A DNA stretch of 64,000 nucleotides from assembly GCA_963693085.1 (NCBI GenBank), contig OY856413.1, forward strand, positions 546,270,879 to 546,334,878. The letters are read 5' to 3'. The notes below the pieces were generated by a model. That model was not told where the DNA came from. It saw only the letters and a list, made by a program, of their open reading frames with translations, and made no database searches. A program made the position numbers and the translations under genes. How positions within the stretch are numbered: the stretch's first letter is position 1; every line of letters starts with the position of its first letter. Source of the stretch: Alisma plantago-aquatica (Eukaryota; Streptophyta; Magnoliopsida; Alismatales; Alismataceae). This document shows positions 51,539 to 61,896 of this stretch, piece by piece.

Positions 51539-51592
51539 ATGGGACGGCCACCGAGTAGCGGCGGGCCTGTTTTTCGCTTCACGCCCGGAGAG
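51539..51592 (+). CDS. Probable first exon of a SAWADEE homeodomain homolog (SHH2-like) gene
   Basis: The ATG at 51539 opens MGRPPSSGGPVFRFTPGE, closely resembling the N-terminus of plant SAWADEE homeodomain homolog proteins (MGRPPSNGG.AFRF). SHH1 reads histone methylation and recruits RNA polymerase IV in RNA-directed DNA methylation; SHH2 is its relative. The codon GAG is followed by GTATGAG, a strong splice donor, and the next in-frame codon is a stop, so the coding part must continue after an intron. I found no homeodomain (WNWFQNRRYA-like) or SAWADEE exon to 64000. Either intron 1 is over 12 kb and filled with transposons, or this is a broken-off exon. The match rests on 18 residues recalled from the family, so the identification is tentative. 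Confidence 0.55.
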
Positions 51593-53599
51593 GTATGAGA
51601 TCGAAGCCCTAATTCTTCATTTACAGTTCATTCAGGCAACTGCTATCTGATTATTGTCATTAGATATATTTCGGGTGACTGTGACCAGGATTCTTTCGAG
51701 TTAGTTTCTGGTTTCTCATACATGTTTCCTTTCTACCTACCATAACCGAGTATTACGTTCGGAGTTTGTTGACTTGAACTGGCACCAGCTGCCGCTAAGT
51801 ATACTCCATTGCGGAGCGTCGTTGCGATCACTATAAGCCCTGAAGATTGGACCGGATTTCTCGCAAGGGAGAGGCCGTTACATGTTAATTATGATTGATG
51901 CAGCGATGTACCATCTTAGTATTGCGGCTGTAGCTACTTATTTATCGCTTGGCGAGCTGGATTTCCTTTTCCTTCAGTAGAGAATGCTTTATTCCTCTTA
52001 GTTTTTGGATTGCTTGTGCTGATGACACCTCGATCCTCTTTATTCCTTGAGCCTGTAAATGCAGTTACTTGGGTTCAAAAGAACTAAATGGCATTGCCCT
52101 CTTGCAGTTATAATTTGCAGTATGAAATAAGGGCAGGGATTTTGACGATTATCATGTTTCACCAATGATACCATAAATGAAAAGCAAGAAATCAAGCAGA
52201 ACTCTTTTACCATGGTCCCATAGACCACGTCTGCTAGTGGTGTGAACTATTTGTCAACTTCTAGAGCTGGCAAAGTGGAATGGGGGCGACAGTGGATATA
52301 TCAAAGCATTGACTTGTAGGATGATGCAAAAGGTCACCTAGTTTCCAGAACTTGTGGTTGCCTTCCTCAAATGTTGTTGGTAAACCATGACATTGGCAAA
52401 CAAGGTTGGTATATGCTGGGACATTTGGGGATTGTTGAAGTTGTGGAGCCATTGAATGTTCCCACTGTAACTCTCGTATTTGTATACTTTTAGATTTTGT
52501 TTCAGTTCATAAAACCAATCCAACATTTTACCCCATCCTTTTACAGGGATTGAGAAATAACTTTAAGATTTATGTCTAATTAATCTTATGCCTCCTCCAC
52601 TCTCAATTCCTCACAAAAAATATTTTTTTGCTACTGCACGCAAATAACACATGTACAGGCGCATCAGTGTTAGAAAATGGATCAATTTGTATGAACTTAC
52701 ATACCTAGACAAAAACGGTTGGAAGTTGAGAATTTGTAAGTAGAAAACCTGGTTTAGGTGTATGCACACTGCACATTGATAATTGTTTTACATGGTGGGC
52801 TTACAAAACAAGGTTTGAGGAGAAAATTAGATTGAACGAATAAGCTAACTCAAAACTTATTATATTGGGGTGGGCTTAGTTTTTACCATTAAAAGCATAG
52901 TACTAAATGCCGTCAATATTATGTGAAAAGTTCCCGATATTGCCGATATTGACGGCTAGTGAAGTCAAAAATGGGAAACTTCCATGCTCCAAAACTTCAA
53001 TGACATTTCAGCTAACATCGACAATGTCAACCGAAATGTTGACAACGTCAACCGACTCAACAATTAGAGTAGGAAAGGTCGACATATACCACTTCTATCT
53101 TAGAAAAACCCGATTTAGATCTTAATGAGGGCATGTCTATTAGGGTTTATTAGTTTTCAAGCTAAGAACTAGGACATATACCCCTCCTCTATCAAATAGA
53201 ATGCAGTCCTTTGCTAGGTGCTTGCTTTGAATATCGCATAACATGTTAGACAACATCCTAATGCATTGTTTATGAGTGTCCATGAACCGACCAAGGAATC
53301 CATTGCACAAGAGATTTCTGGTCTGGTGATGGTAAGATATCATAGTTTTTCAGCTAACGTTTTATATCAGAATTTGTCCTTAAGAGTTGAGAGCATCAAA
53401 CATAGTAATCTGAAGATCATGGAGACTGATCCACAAAATGACAGCATGGTGACAACCAATCTAATTTCTCTTATAGATCTAGGGTGTATTTCTTTTGTGA
53501 TAGGGATATTCCATTTTTGTCACGGGCTACCGCAATTCCAAGGAACTGAGGAAGTATCGAAGTTTGCGTAGATGTTTTGTGACAAAATGTCGTGACATA
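51593..53599. other. Non-coding stretch, possible intron; no recognised feature
   Basis: This is moderately AT-rich and follows the splice donor at 51593. I see no coding block, repeat or terminal inverted repeat that I can support, apart from short GTCAAC/GACAAC words near 53010-53060. Confidence 0.35.
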
Positions 53600-54080
53600 T
53601 GGGATTTTTTATGGGGATTCCAGCTTCATCACTGCCTGGCAAAGTATATCATCCACATAAACAATATCTGCATGGTGATTTCCTAATGAAAACAGAGTGG
53701 GCACAACGTGATCTAGAGAAGCTAAACACATCGAATTTGGGAAATTGAAACATCTACACATAACTTTATGCAGTCAAGTCAATATATATAGCTTTATGTA
53801 GTTGGCATACCTTCCACATCGCAACAACATGACCCAAAGGTTGCTCCATATAGACAATCTTTCATAGATCACTATATAGGAACATCTTTCACATCAAGTT
53901 GTTGAAGCGGCCATCTTTTTTGACAACCGAAAACAATAGGATACAAACAGAGTTCACTTGAGCCACTTTAGAGAAAGTCTAAAAAAGATTCATGAATGTA
54001 ACCTTTGGCAACAAGAGGGGCCCTAGTACATTCAATGGTATTGTCGAGGAGGTATAGAGATAATCCAGGAACATCCACTG
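53600..54080 (-). pseudogene. Degenerate Ty1/copia reverse transcriptase fragment
   Basis: On the minus strand, shifting frames give LVAKGYIHESF-like sequence near 54020, VYMEQPLGHVVA near 53850-53815, QLHKAIY near 53800, and the RT active-site motif IVYVDDIL near 53655. Stops and frameshifts are many. No LTRs were recognised. Confidence 0.7.
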
Positions 54081-55062
54081 CTTATGACAAGCAAGGAATG
54101 AGTTTTCATCAAAATTGACGAACTTTAAAAAAAATTCGATTTAGTGGCACCTGCTACTGGAACATGCAAATGTGTCACTTTGGATCGAAACTGCTACCAA
54201 GATTGCATCTACCAAAATTTTGATGATTGATGAATTTCACCAATTTTGATGGATCTCAAGGTTTTTCGTGACACAACTTAAAATGTTTGATGGACATTTT
54301 GATAAATGCAAGCCTTGGTGTTATTGTTGTTGTTTGAAGAGGAGAAAAGGGGGATTGTGTTATTTCACCATTTAGTACTCATACATAGTATATACTCATA
54401 ATATATCCTAATTGCATTGCTTTCCATAGTATTTGCTATTCAAATTATTAAATACTACTGCAATGTATGCTTTGTGTTTTTTTTCTTCAATGCGGACGAC
54501 ATGTATCTTTGTGGTGGTTTATTAGACAATGAGGGTGCTAGGAAGCCAACCACGCCATAAAATGATGATTTTGCTTGGAAACATTGCACTAGTGTTCTTG
54601 GGGCCAATGAAATGGTTGACTATTGAGTCAATATCAACAACTGACTATCAACCCAAGTAAAATATGTCAGGGATGCCCGACATATCCAATTTGTGATATT
54701 ATAGCACAAATAAGCACATGCATGTATATATCTCATACTTGTAAGATTACAGAGCTTAATTCCTACATTTTGTCATCAAAATCCTTCATCGAAATCCCTA
54801 GGAAACAAGAAAGTTTCCTTACCTCCCACATGAAGGAACCACCCCATCCTACCCCATATAAAATTTATTGCATAAAATGATGCATTTAGATGTAGAGATT
54901 CCGCTTGCAAAATTTCATGGCTTAATTCGTTCATTTTGACGTCGAAATGAGCACAGACGCATTCCTTAAAATTTCCATAAATTTCCATTTCCACACCATC
55001 AAAACAACATCAAAATCGGATACCTCATTCCTTGATGACAAGAGGGGAGGCCCACCAAGGAT
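54081..55062. other. AT-rich stretch without recognised gene
   Basis: No domain or defined repeat is visible. The segment 54780-54990 (with TTTTGACGTCGAAATGAGCA) has the look of LTR DNA, but I cannot delimit an element. Confidence 0.35.
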
Positions 55063-55809
55063 TAGACCTGTCAAACGGGTGGGTGGGTTGGGTCATTGCG
55101 GGTGCGGGTCTGGCGGGTGCGGGTCAAAAAAATACACTTCTAAACGGGTGGAAGAAAAGCACACTCAAACCCGACCCAGCGGGTTGCGGGTTGCCCACGG
55201 ATGCCCATATAAAATGTGTACAATCAACAATAAGTTACCAGTTGCTTTCTTTAACACTAAAAACAACATTTGAAACAACTTGTAACTATTGTTTTTATGT
55301 CAAATATAGTGTAAAAGAACCAACCAACTACTATGTTTGACGTCAAACTATTCGATTAGTTTTTGATATATGAAAAAGTAGCAGCTAGTTGTATGTTGAT
55401 ATAAATTAGGAAAATCGATGTAGTTTTCATAGATAAATATCACAAGAAAAATACATAATTTTGTCACGTAACATTAGGCATTCCTAATATTACAAGTACT
55501 TGTTATTGCCTATTGCAAACACAAAATAAAGAGAATACTATTGTTGTTGGTAAAGGTAAAGAATTAACTTGTACAAAACAAACAACATCTTTTAATAGGT
55601 GCATGTGTATATTATGTATATGAATATATTTGCTTCAATTAATTGGGTCACCCGCGGGTGCCCGCGGATCACCCGCGAAACCCGCTTAATAAACGGGTGG
55701 GTATGGGTTTGGGTGATTTTTAGCGGGTGACAAATTTTGCCACCCAAACCCAACTTAAACGGGTCGACCCATGGGCGCCCACGGATTTTGACCCAGTTTG
55801 ACAGGTCTA
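55063..55809. mobile_element. hAT-type non-autonomous element, 747 bp
   Basis: The left end is TAGACCTGTCAAACGGGT and the right end, on the opposite strand, TAGACCTGTCAAACTGGGTC. It is flanked by a perfect 8-bp duplication CCAAGGAT (55055-55062 and 55810-55817). Subterminal regions are full of GCGGGTG/CACCCGC words on both sides; the centre is AT-rich and non-coding. TSD length and terminus place it in hAT. Confidence 0.93.
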
Positions 55810-55874
55810 CCAAGGATCAAGTGCTACGAGAGTGAAGAGCGTTCATCTCTATATTAATGTTTTCATAATTAGAC

Positions 55875-56083
55875 TAGTAGTCAGACTGTGATCAAAGATT
55901 GGATTGAATCAGGTTGGACGTAGTGGTCGAGCCAGTTGGATCAGAAATGACGTCATCATGACATCATCAAAACTAAAATCGGGAAAAACTATACTGGTCC
56001 CTTGGTTGCAATGGTGTAGTTTTTCCGACCTCCACGTCCAACCTGACTCAATCCAATCCGGTTTGATCATAGTCAGACCACTA
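55875..56083. mobile_element. Foldback/MITE-like inverted repeat, 209 bp
   Basis: Arms of about 55 bp (from TAGTAGTCAGACTGTGATCA on the left; TAGTGGTCTGACTATGATCA on the right, read from the opposite strand) surround a loop that itself contains an inner inverted pair (GGGAAAAACTA / TAGTTTTTCC). No convincing target duplication was found, so superfamily and exact ends stay open. Confidence 0.7.
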
Positions 56084-56105
56084 CGTCAACTATTCCGATC
56101 GTTTA

Positions 56106-56212
56106 ACTAAGTATGTACATATATATACACATATATTCACATATTTATGCACGTGTGTATGTATTATCCATACATATATGTGTGTGTGTATGTATAATGT
56201 GTGCGTGTTTAA
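56106..56212. repeat. TA/TG-rich simple repeat
   Basis: Imperfect (CATATA)n and (TG)n runs lie between the foldback element and the older LTR-like sequence. Confidence 0.75.
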
Positions 56213-56269
56213 GTGTTGTTCGATAGTTTATTTACTTAAGTTATTTCTATTTTAATTTAAGTTGTTTAG

Positions 56270-56881
56270 TCTACTTGTAATATAGGCCCAAGTGTGTTTT
56301 GGCCCATTAGGGTTTGGCTTGTGTCTGTATGCTTTCCTCTTGTCCTATATATAGGAAAGGGGGCTGCCTCCTATCAATAAGAAAAACTACATGTAAGAGA
56401 GAGAGAGCACAAACAAAAGTTGTCTCCCCTTACAGGCGGCCGCCGCTGCTAGGTGTTGCTTTAGCTACCCGTAGGGATCTCTCATCCCTGCTTCTTCTTA
56501 GAGTCGTCTCCATCTTCAACAAAACTCATCCTTTGAAGTTGCTGGTACCATATCTACAAGGGCCGCCATGCCTCCATCAATCTTGCTTGCTAATGGAGCC
56601 GCCGCTATCCTATTCGCCGCCATCATTACAGATCTAACCGCCATTATCTACTGTGTCGCCGATCTAATCCATGCCACCACCATTAAGATCTAATCCAAAA
56701 TCTTGGATAAAGGTCTCCTTTTTCTAATGATATTGGGACACATCATCCCTATATTGCTGTGGCGGAGATCTGGAAGGATTTCTCCCTCCTTTACTGCTGT
56801 CTTTGGGGTTTTTTTGCTGCTGTTCGCTGCTAACACGACATGTCACTGCTTGATACATCGTGTTTCTGCTTGTTTGCTACT
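56270..56881 (+). mobile_element. Older LTR-type sequence, left part (interrupted by copia)
   Basis: It has an LTR-like promoter (CCTATATATAGG at 56344, then a purine/pyrimidine leader with AGAGAGAGAG) and a GCC-rich leader around 56430-56660. It is interrupted at 56881 by the copia and continues at 62296 beyond the CTACT duplication. Neither primer site nor coding domain is certain. Confidence 0.5.
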
Positions 56882-56903
56882 TGTGAAGCAACCTGTATCT
56901 AAG

Positions 56904-57071
56904 TCGATACCATCGACATCCTGTCGATGGTATCGAGATCTGTCCAGGTTCATGATGGAGCAAGCCGCATCTTGGTCGATACTATCGACACACATGTCGA
57001 TAGTATCGAGATTGGTTCAGGCGCAAGAGAATACTCCGTCGATACCATCGACACAAGTCGATGGTATCGAC
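56904..57071. repeat. Three consecutive perfect hairpins in copia U3
   Basis: Stems of 15 bp: 56904-56936 (TCGATACCATCGACA, 3-base loop), 56976-57009 (TCGATACTATCGACA, 4-base loop) and 57038-57071 (GTCGATACCATCGAC, 4-base loop). The middle stem differs from the others by one C-to-T with the matching G-to-A in the other arm, so pairing is kept. The same three are in the 3' LTR at +5015. Confidence 0.97.
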
Positions 57072-57177
57072 ACCGGCACAGCGGCGGAATAGTAAACCGG
57101 CGGCTGACCTATTTTTGTTATAAAATGTTATTTTTATTTGTTTTCTCTTCTTGTATCTCATGTACTCTACCCTAATG

Positions 57178-57185
57178 TATAAATA
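57178..57185 (+). promoter_or_regulatory. TATA box of copia LTR
   Basis: TATAAATA lies about 100 bp before the LTR end, downstream of the hairpins, at the usual U3/R position. Confidence 0.7.
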
Positions 57186-57280
57186 CAAGTGTGTAGGCAC
57201 TAACCCTACTCACGTTTGCTGCACATAGCAGCCGACATGTAATCGGTGTTCTTCATCTTCTTCCTCCGTCATTCTTAACA

Positions 57281-57292
57281 TGGTATCAGAGC
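57281..57292 (+). other. Primer binding site of copia (initiator-Met tRNA)
   Basis: TGGTATCAGAGC directly abuts the LTR. Confidence 0.97.
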
Positions 57293-57710
57293 TGTAACTT
57301 CGACCGGTCCATCGCCTCTTCTCCAAGCGCCGCCTACCCTTCTTCTTCTCCACAGGGCGCCGCCACACCTTCTCTCCACAAGGCGACACCGCAGCAACTT
57401 CTTCTCCACAAGCCGCAGCCGCAGCAACCGGTAGAGCTGTTGTTCTCCGGTTTGAAGATCTCCGGTTGATCAAACGGCCACCTAAAGCCCAAACCGGAGG
57501 TCTCGTCTCTTCCAAAGTGTCTTCCTAATCACATCTCCTTCATGTGTGATTAGGAACCTCTCTCTTGAAGGCTGTTGATGCGTCAGTAACGCATCCTCTA
57601 TCTTGTTCAGTTGTGACGTGTATCTCTCCGTCACGGGACGCGTATCTATCCGTCCACTCAATTTTTTTTTGTGACGTGTATCACCCCGTCACACATATCC
57701 CAGCTGCATC
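57293..57710 (+). other. Copia untranslated leader
   Basis: 418 bp of C-rich leader precede the start codon. Iterated words CGCCGC/CACAGGGCGCC and GTGACGTGTATC(A/T)C are seen; no upstream frame of note. Confidence 0.6.
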
Positions 57711-60700
57711 ATGGAGAACAAGACCTATTATGAGGTCTCGCCTATTCCTATCAAGCTTAATGGGAAGAATTTTTTGCTATGGATGAATGCGGTTCATACT
57801 GTCTTGGAATCGCGCGATCGAGCAAAGTTTGTTGATTCTGCACCTCTCACTAGCACTGACCAAGACTATGCCGAGTGGAAACGTCTTGACAGCCTAGTGA
57901 AGACTTGGTTATGGGGTAGCATGGAACCGTCTATTGCTTCTAGGTTCATGTTCTACTCCACCGCTAAGGAGATTTGGGATGCCGTCAAGCAACACTATGC
58001 TCAAGAGAAGAATGCTCTTCGCCAGTTTATGATCTATGATCGTCTGTTTGCGGAAAAACAAGGTGATAGATCACTTGAAGAGTATTTCGGTGTGATTCAA
58101 GCTATCTCTCAGGAGTTGAGCTACTATCATCCAGTGAAGGTTGCTGAGCAGATTAAGGATAGAGATGATCTTGTCACTGCCAAATTTCTATCTGGCCTTA
58201 GCTCCTCATTTGGTTCAGCAAGAAGTGTGATACTTGCATCTGATAAATTACCGAGCCTTGCAGAAGCCTTCTCTAGGATTCAACAGTCCACCTTTGAGTC
58301 CATTGGTCCTCCTCCTATTGTTCCTTCTGGAGATTCTCATGCCTCTATTGCTGCAGCAGTTCGCGGAGGACGACCTGCACCTACTTCATCTGACAGACCT
58401 GGCTTGGGCAGAGGCCGTGGGACTCGCCCTAGATGTACTTTTTGTGACAAACCCGGGCACTCTGTCGAGAAATGCTGGAAGAAACATGGGAGACCTGCAG
58501 CCCCACCTGTTGGAGCTGCCAATTGTGCTACTTCAGATTCTACTACTGCGAGCTCGAGTTCCTCTGGCATCACCCTTACTCAGGAGGAATATGACAGATT
58601 CATTCAGGCCACTCAACATTTGAATATGGGCGCTTCATCTGCTTCTACAGCACATCTTGCATCTACAGCGGGTAATCAGGCTACCTCTTTTATGGCTTCC
58701 GGATCCGCAACTCCCTGGGTGGTCGACTCTGGTGCCTCCCAGCACATGACTGGTATGAGGCGATTGCTCCGCACACTTGACTCATCTATTCCTCACCCCT
58801 CTGTTACCTTGGCAGATGGTTCTGTGAGGAAGGTGGTAGCTAGTGGTTCTGTGTCTCTTACACCAGATATTGATTTGAAATCTGTCCATTTTGTACCTGA
58901 TTTTCCATTCAATTTGCTTTCTGTTGCCAAGTTGATTGACACTATGAACTGCACAGTAACTTTCGGGCCATCTTGTTTTGTTTTACAGGATCTCAAGAGT
59001 TTGAAGATGATTGGTGGGGGGCCTAGGAAAGGTGATCTCTACCTCTCACCTGGTGATTATCTACCTCGCCATCCACCTCCTGCTCCAGTTTCCTCCGCCA
59101 TGCTGAGTAGTTCCCCCTTGTTGTGGCATTGCAGATATGGCCATCCTTCCTTAGAAAGCTTGAAGAAATTGGAACCCGATCTAGCTCATGTGTCCTCATT
59201 AGAGTGTCAGTCCTGTCAGTTGGGCAAACACCATCGGTTGTCTTATCCTGTTCGTGTCAATAATCGGGCTTCTAGTCCGTTTGAGTTAGTCCACAGTGAT
59301 GTATGGGGTCCTGTTAAAAACCAGAGTTATAATGGTTTTAGCTATTTCATTTCTTTTGTGGATGATTACTCTCGCATGACATGGATTTATCTTTTAAAAA
59401 GTCGTGAATCTGTGCTTTCCATTATCAAACATTTTCATAAACAAATTCAAGTTCAATTTCACTGCAATATTAAAATTTTTCAATCTGATAATGCCCTTGA
59501 GTACGTTCAGAAAGCAATGCATGAGTTTTGCAGTTCAGTTGGTATGATTCATCAAACCTCTTGTCCTCACACTCCTATGCAGAATGGTGTTGCTGAGCGA
59601 AAGAATCGCCATCTCTTGGATATCACTAGGTCTATCATGTTTGAATCCAATGTGCCTAAACGTTTCTGGTCTGAGGCTCTTCTCACTGCCTGTTTTTTGA
59701 TTAATCGGCAGCCCTCTTCTGTTTTGCATGGGCGCACTCCCTTTTCTGTCTTACGCCCTTTGGATCAACCGTTTCATGTTCCGCTTCGAGTTTTTGGTTG
59801 TACATCCTTCGTTCATAACTTTGATCCCAAACAAGACAAACTCTCTCCTAGGTCCTTGAAAACCTTGTTTCTTGGTTACTCTAGTACGAGTAAAGGTTAC
59901 AAGTGTTATTGCCCGAGTTTGCGTCGTATGTTTGTTTCTAAGGATGTCACCTTTCATGAAACCAGTCCATATTTTGCACATACTATGAGCAAGGGGGAGC
60001 AATTGAGTGAGGGAGTGCCACCCGTACTTCAAAGTGAGGGAGTGCCACCTATCATTGTTGAGGACTTACCGCATGATCCACCTACCATTCAACCCTATAA
60101 CCAGGTTTATCACAGGCGCGGTAGACAGGATCCAGATGAGGTAGCGGCACAAGTCCATGAGCCTTCTTCGTCATCTTCTACTCCAGAGATTCCTGCAGAA
60201 GCTTCTGACCTTGATCTTCCTATTGCTGTCCGAAAAGGTATACGTTCATGTACTATTCGACATCCCATATCGAATGTCTGTTGTTTGTCACACTTATCTA
60301 CACAGGCTCGTGCATTTGCTGTTGGGATGGACTCCATTAAGATACCACGAAACCACTTAGAGGCTCTGAAGGACAGTGGCTGGCAGCAGGCAATGCAGGT
60401 GGAAATCTCTGCTTTGATTGACAATGGCACATGGGATCTTGTTACTTTACCTGCGGGAAAGAAAGTTGTGGGTTGTCGATGGGTCTTTACCGTCAAACAC
60501 AACCCTGATGGTTCGATTGAGCGGTTGAAGGCCAGATTGGTAGCTAAAGGCTACACACAGACATATGGAGTGGACTTCTTTGAGACCTTCTCTCCAGTTG
60601 CTCGTCTCAATTCTGTGCGGATCCTTATATCTCTAGCTACTACCTTTGATTGGCCTCTTTTCCAGCTGGATGTCAAGAACGCCTTTCTTCATGGAGATCT

Positions 60701-61889
60701 TCAGGAAGAGGTGTACATGGAGCAACCACCCGGTTTTGTTGCTCAGGGGGAGTGTCAGAAAGTTTGCAGATTGAAGAAGGCTATCTATGGGTTAAAGCAA
60801 TCTCCTCGAGCTTGGTTTGACAAGTTCAGTGCTGTTGTGTTACAGATGGGCTTCTCTCGTTCCATGACTGATCACTCTCTATTTTATTCAAATTCTTCTG
60901 GTGGATCCATCATTATTGCTGTCTATGTTGATGATATTGTGATTACTGGCAGCGATTCTACAGGCATCTCACGTGTGAAGGAAGGACTACAACATCACTT
61001 TCACACGAAGGACCTGGGGAAGCTGAGATACTTTCTAGGGATTGAGGTTCTTAGATCCCATGCAGGTATAAATCTCTCCCAGAGGAAATATGTTCTTGAC
61101 TTGCTACAGGAAACGGGTATGACTGATTCTAAGTCCGTATCCACTCCTATGGATTATCACATCAAGGAGGTAGACGATGATACTGAATATTCAGATCCAG
61201 GTCATTACAGGAGAATAGTTGGGAAGTTGATTTACCTAACTGTCACAAGACCTGATATTTCTTTTGCTGTTGGAGTAGTAAGTCAACATATGTGCACACC
61301 ACGACAGTCGCATTGGACAGCTGTATGCAGGATTCTGAGATATCTGAAAAGTGCTCCTGGGAAGGGGATCACTTACTATAAACCAAAGAGTTTCTCATCA
61401 CCCTTGTCTCTTACAGGTTATGCGGATGCAGATTGGGCTGGAAATCAAGTTGATAGACGATCTACTTCTGGTTACTGCACCTTTCTTGGTGACCATTTGA
61501 TCACATGGAAAAGCAAGAAACAACATGTGGTAGCGCGATCCAGTACTGAAGCTGAGTACCGTGCTATGGCACATGCATGCTGTGAATTACAATGGGTCAA
61601 ATCTATCCTATTCGAGTTAAAGATTTTGATTCAATCTCCCATGATACTCAAGTGTGACAATCAATCTGCTATACACATCGCCAGGAATCCTGTCTTTCAT
61701 GAACGTACAAAGCATATAGAAGTTGACTGTCACTTCATCAGAGATCAGATAAAGAATGGCAATATTGTGACGCCATATGTCAAGTCTGAGGATCAATTAG
61801 CTGACATCTTAACAAAGCCATTGGGTCCAGCAGTATTCCAGAATTTATGTGGCAAGCTGGGTATTCACAATGTGTACACTCCAGCTTGA
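57711..61889 (+). CDS. Copia gag-pol polyprotein, 1392 aa, intact
   Basis: This single frame encodes all copia functions. Domains in order by residue: gag/UBN2-like region (about 1-210); CCHC zinc knuckle CTFCDKPGHSVEKC (about 243-256); aspartic protease with VVDSGAS (about 337); GAG-pre-integrase with WHCRYGH and CQSCQLGKHH (about 470-505); integrase core with HSDVWGP, FQSDNALEY and QNGVAERKNRH (about 525-645); reverse transcriptase with WVFTVKHNPDGSIERLKARL and active site YVDDIVITG (about 905-1150); RNase H with ADADWAG, STEAEYRA and KCDNQSAIHIA (about 1240-1370). The order protease-integrase-RT marks Ty1/copia. The first ATG after the leader starts MENKTYYEVSPIPIKLNG, a typical gag beginning. 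The stop at 61887-61889 overlaps the polypurine tract. No frameshift or stop breaks it, and the length is normal. Confidence 0.98.
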   Translation: MENKTYYEVSPIPIKLNGKNFLLWMNAVHTVLESRDRAKFVDSAPLTSTDQDYAEWKRLDSLVKTWLWGSMEPSIASRFMFYSTAKEIWDAVKQHYAQEKNALRQFMIYDRLFAEKQGDRSLEEYFGVIQAISQELSYYHPVKVAEQIKDRDDLVTAKFLSGLSSSFGSARSVILASDKLPSLAEAFSRIQQSTFESIGPPPIVPSGDSHASIAAAVRGGRPAPTSSDRPGLGRGRGTRPRCTFCDKPGHSVEKCWKKHGRPAAPPVGAANCATSDSTTASSSSSGITLTQEEYDRFIQATQHLNMGASSASTAHLASTAGNQATSFMASGSATPWVVDSGASQHMTGMRRLLRTLDSSIPHPSVTLADGSVRKVVASGSVSLTPDIDLKSVHFVPDFPFNLLSVAKLIDTMNCTVTFGPSCFVLQDLKSLKMIGGGPRKGDLYLSPGDYLPRHPPPAPVSSAMLSSSPLLWHCRYGHPSLESLKKLEPDLAHVSSLECQSCQLGKHHRLSYPVRVNNRASSPFELVHSDVWGPVKNQSYNGFSYFISFVDDYSRMTWIYLLKSRESVLSIIKHFHKQIQVQFHCNIKIFQSDNALEYVQKAMHEFCSSVGMIHQTSCPHTPMQNGVAERKNRHLLDITRSIMFESNVPKRFWSEALLTACFLINRQPSSVLHGRTPFSVLRPLDQPFHVPLRVFGCTSFVHNFDPKQDKLSPRSLKTLFLGYSSTSKGYKCYCPSLRRMFVSKDVTFHETSPYFAHTMSKGEQLSEGVPPVLQSEGVPPIIVEDLPHDPPTIQPYNQVYHRRGRQDPDEVAAQVHEPSSSSSTPEIPAEASDLDLPIAVRKGIRSCTIRHPISNVCCLSHLSTQARAFAVGMDSIKIPRNHLEALKDSGWQQAMQVEISALIDNGTWDLVTLPAGKKVVGCRWVFTVKHNPDGSIERLKARLVAKGYTQTYGVDFFETFSPVARLNSVRILISLATTFDWPLFQLDVKNAFLHGDLQEEVYMEQPPGFVAQGECQKVCRLKKAIYGLKQSPRAWFDKFSAVVLQMGFSRSMTDHSLFYSNSSGGSIIIAVYVDDIVITGSDSTGISRVKEGLQHHFHTKDLGKLRYFLGIEVLRSHAGINLSQRKYVLDLLQETGMTDSKSVSTPMDYHIKEVDDDTEYSDPGHYRRIVGKLIYLTVTRPDISFAVGVVSQHMCTPRQSHWTAVCRILRYLKSAPGKGITYYKPKSFSSPLSLTGYADADWAGNQVDRRSTSGYCTFLGDHLITWKSKKQHVVARSSTEAEYRAMAHACCELQWVKSILFELKILIQSPMILKCDNQSAIHIARNPVFHERTKHIEVDCHFIRDQIKNGNIVTPYVKSEDQLADILTKPLGPAVFQNLCGKLGIHNVYTPA

Positions 61890-61896
61890 GGGGGAG
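61888..61896 (+). other. Polypurine tract of copia
   Basis: GAGGGGGAG is immediately followed by the TGTG of the 3' LTR and overlaps the gag-pol stop codon by two bases. Confidence 0.93.

Larger units (their letters stand above)
56882..57280 (+). repeat. 5' LTR of copia
   Basis: U3 holds three hairpins (56904-57071). A TATA box TATAAATA lies at 57178-57185. The LTR ends ATTCTTAACA. Confidence 0.97.

Noticed and set aside
58234..58623. Alternative frames inside the copia polyprotein
   Set aside because: Shadows of the 1392-codon frame.
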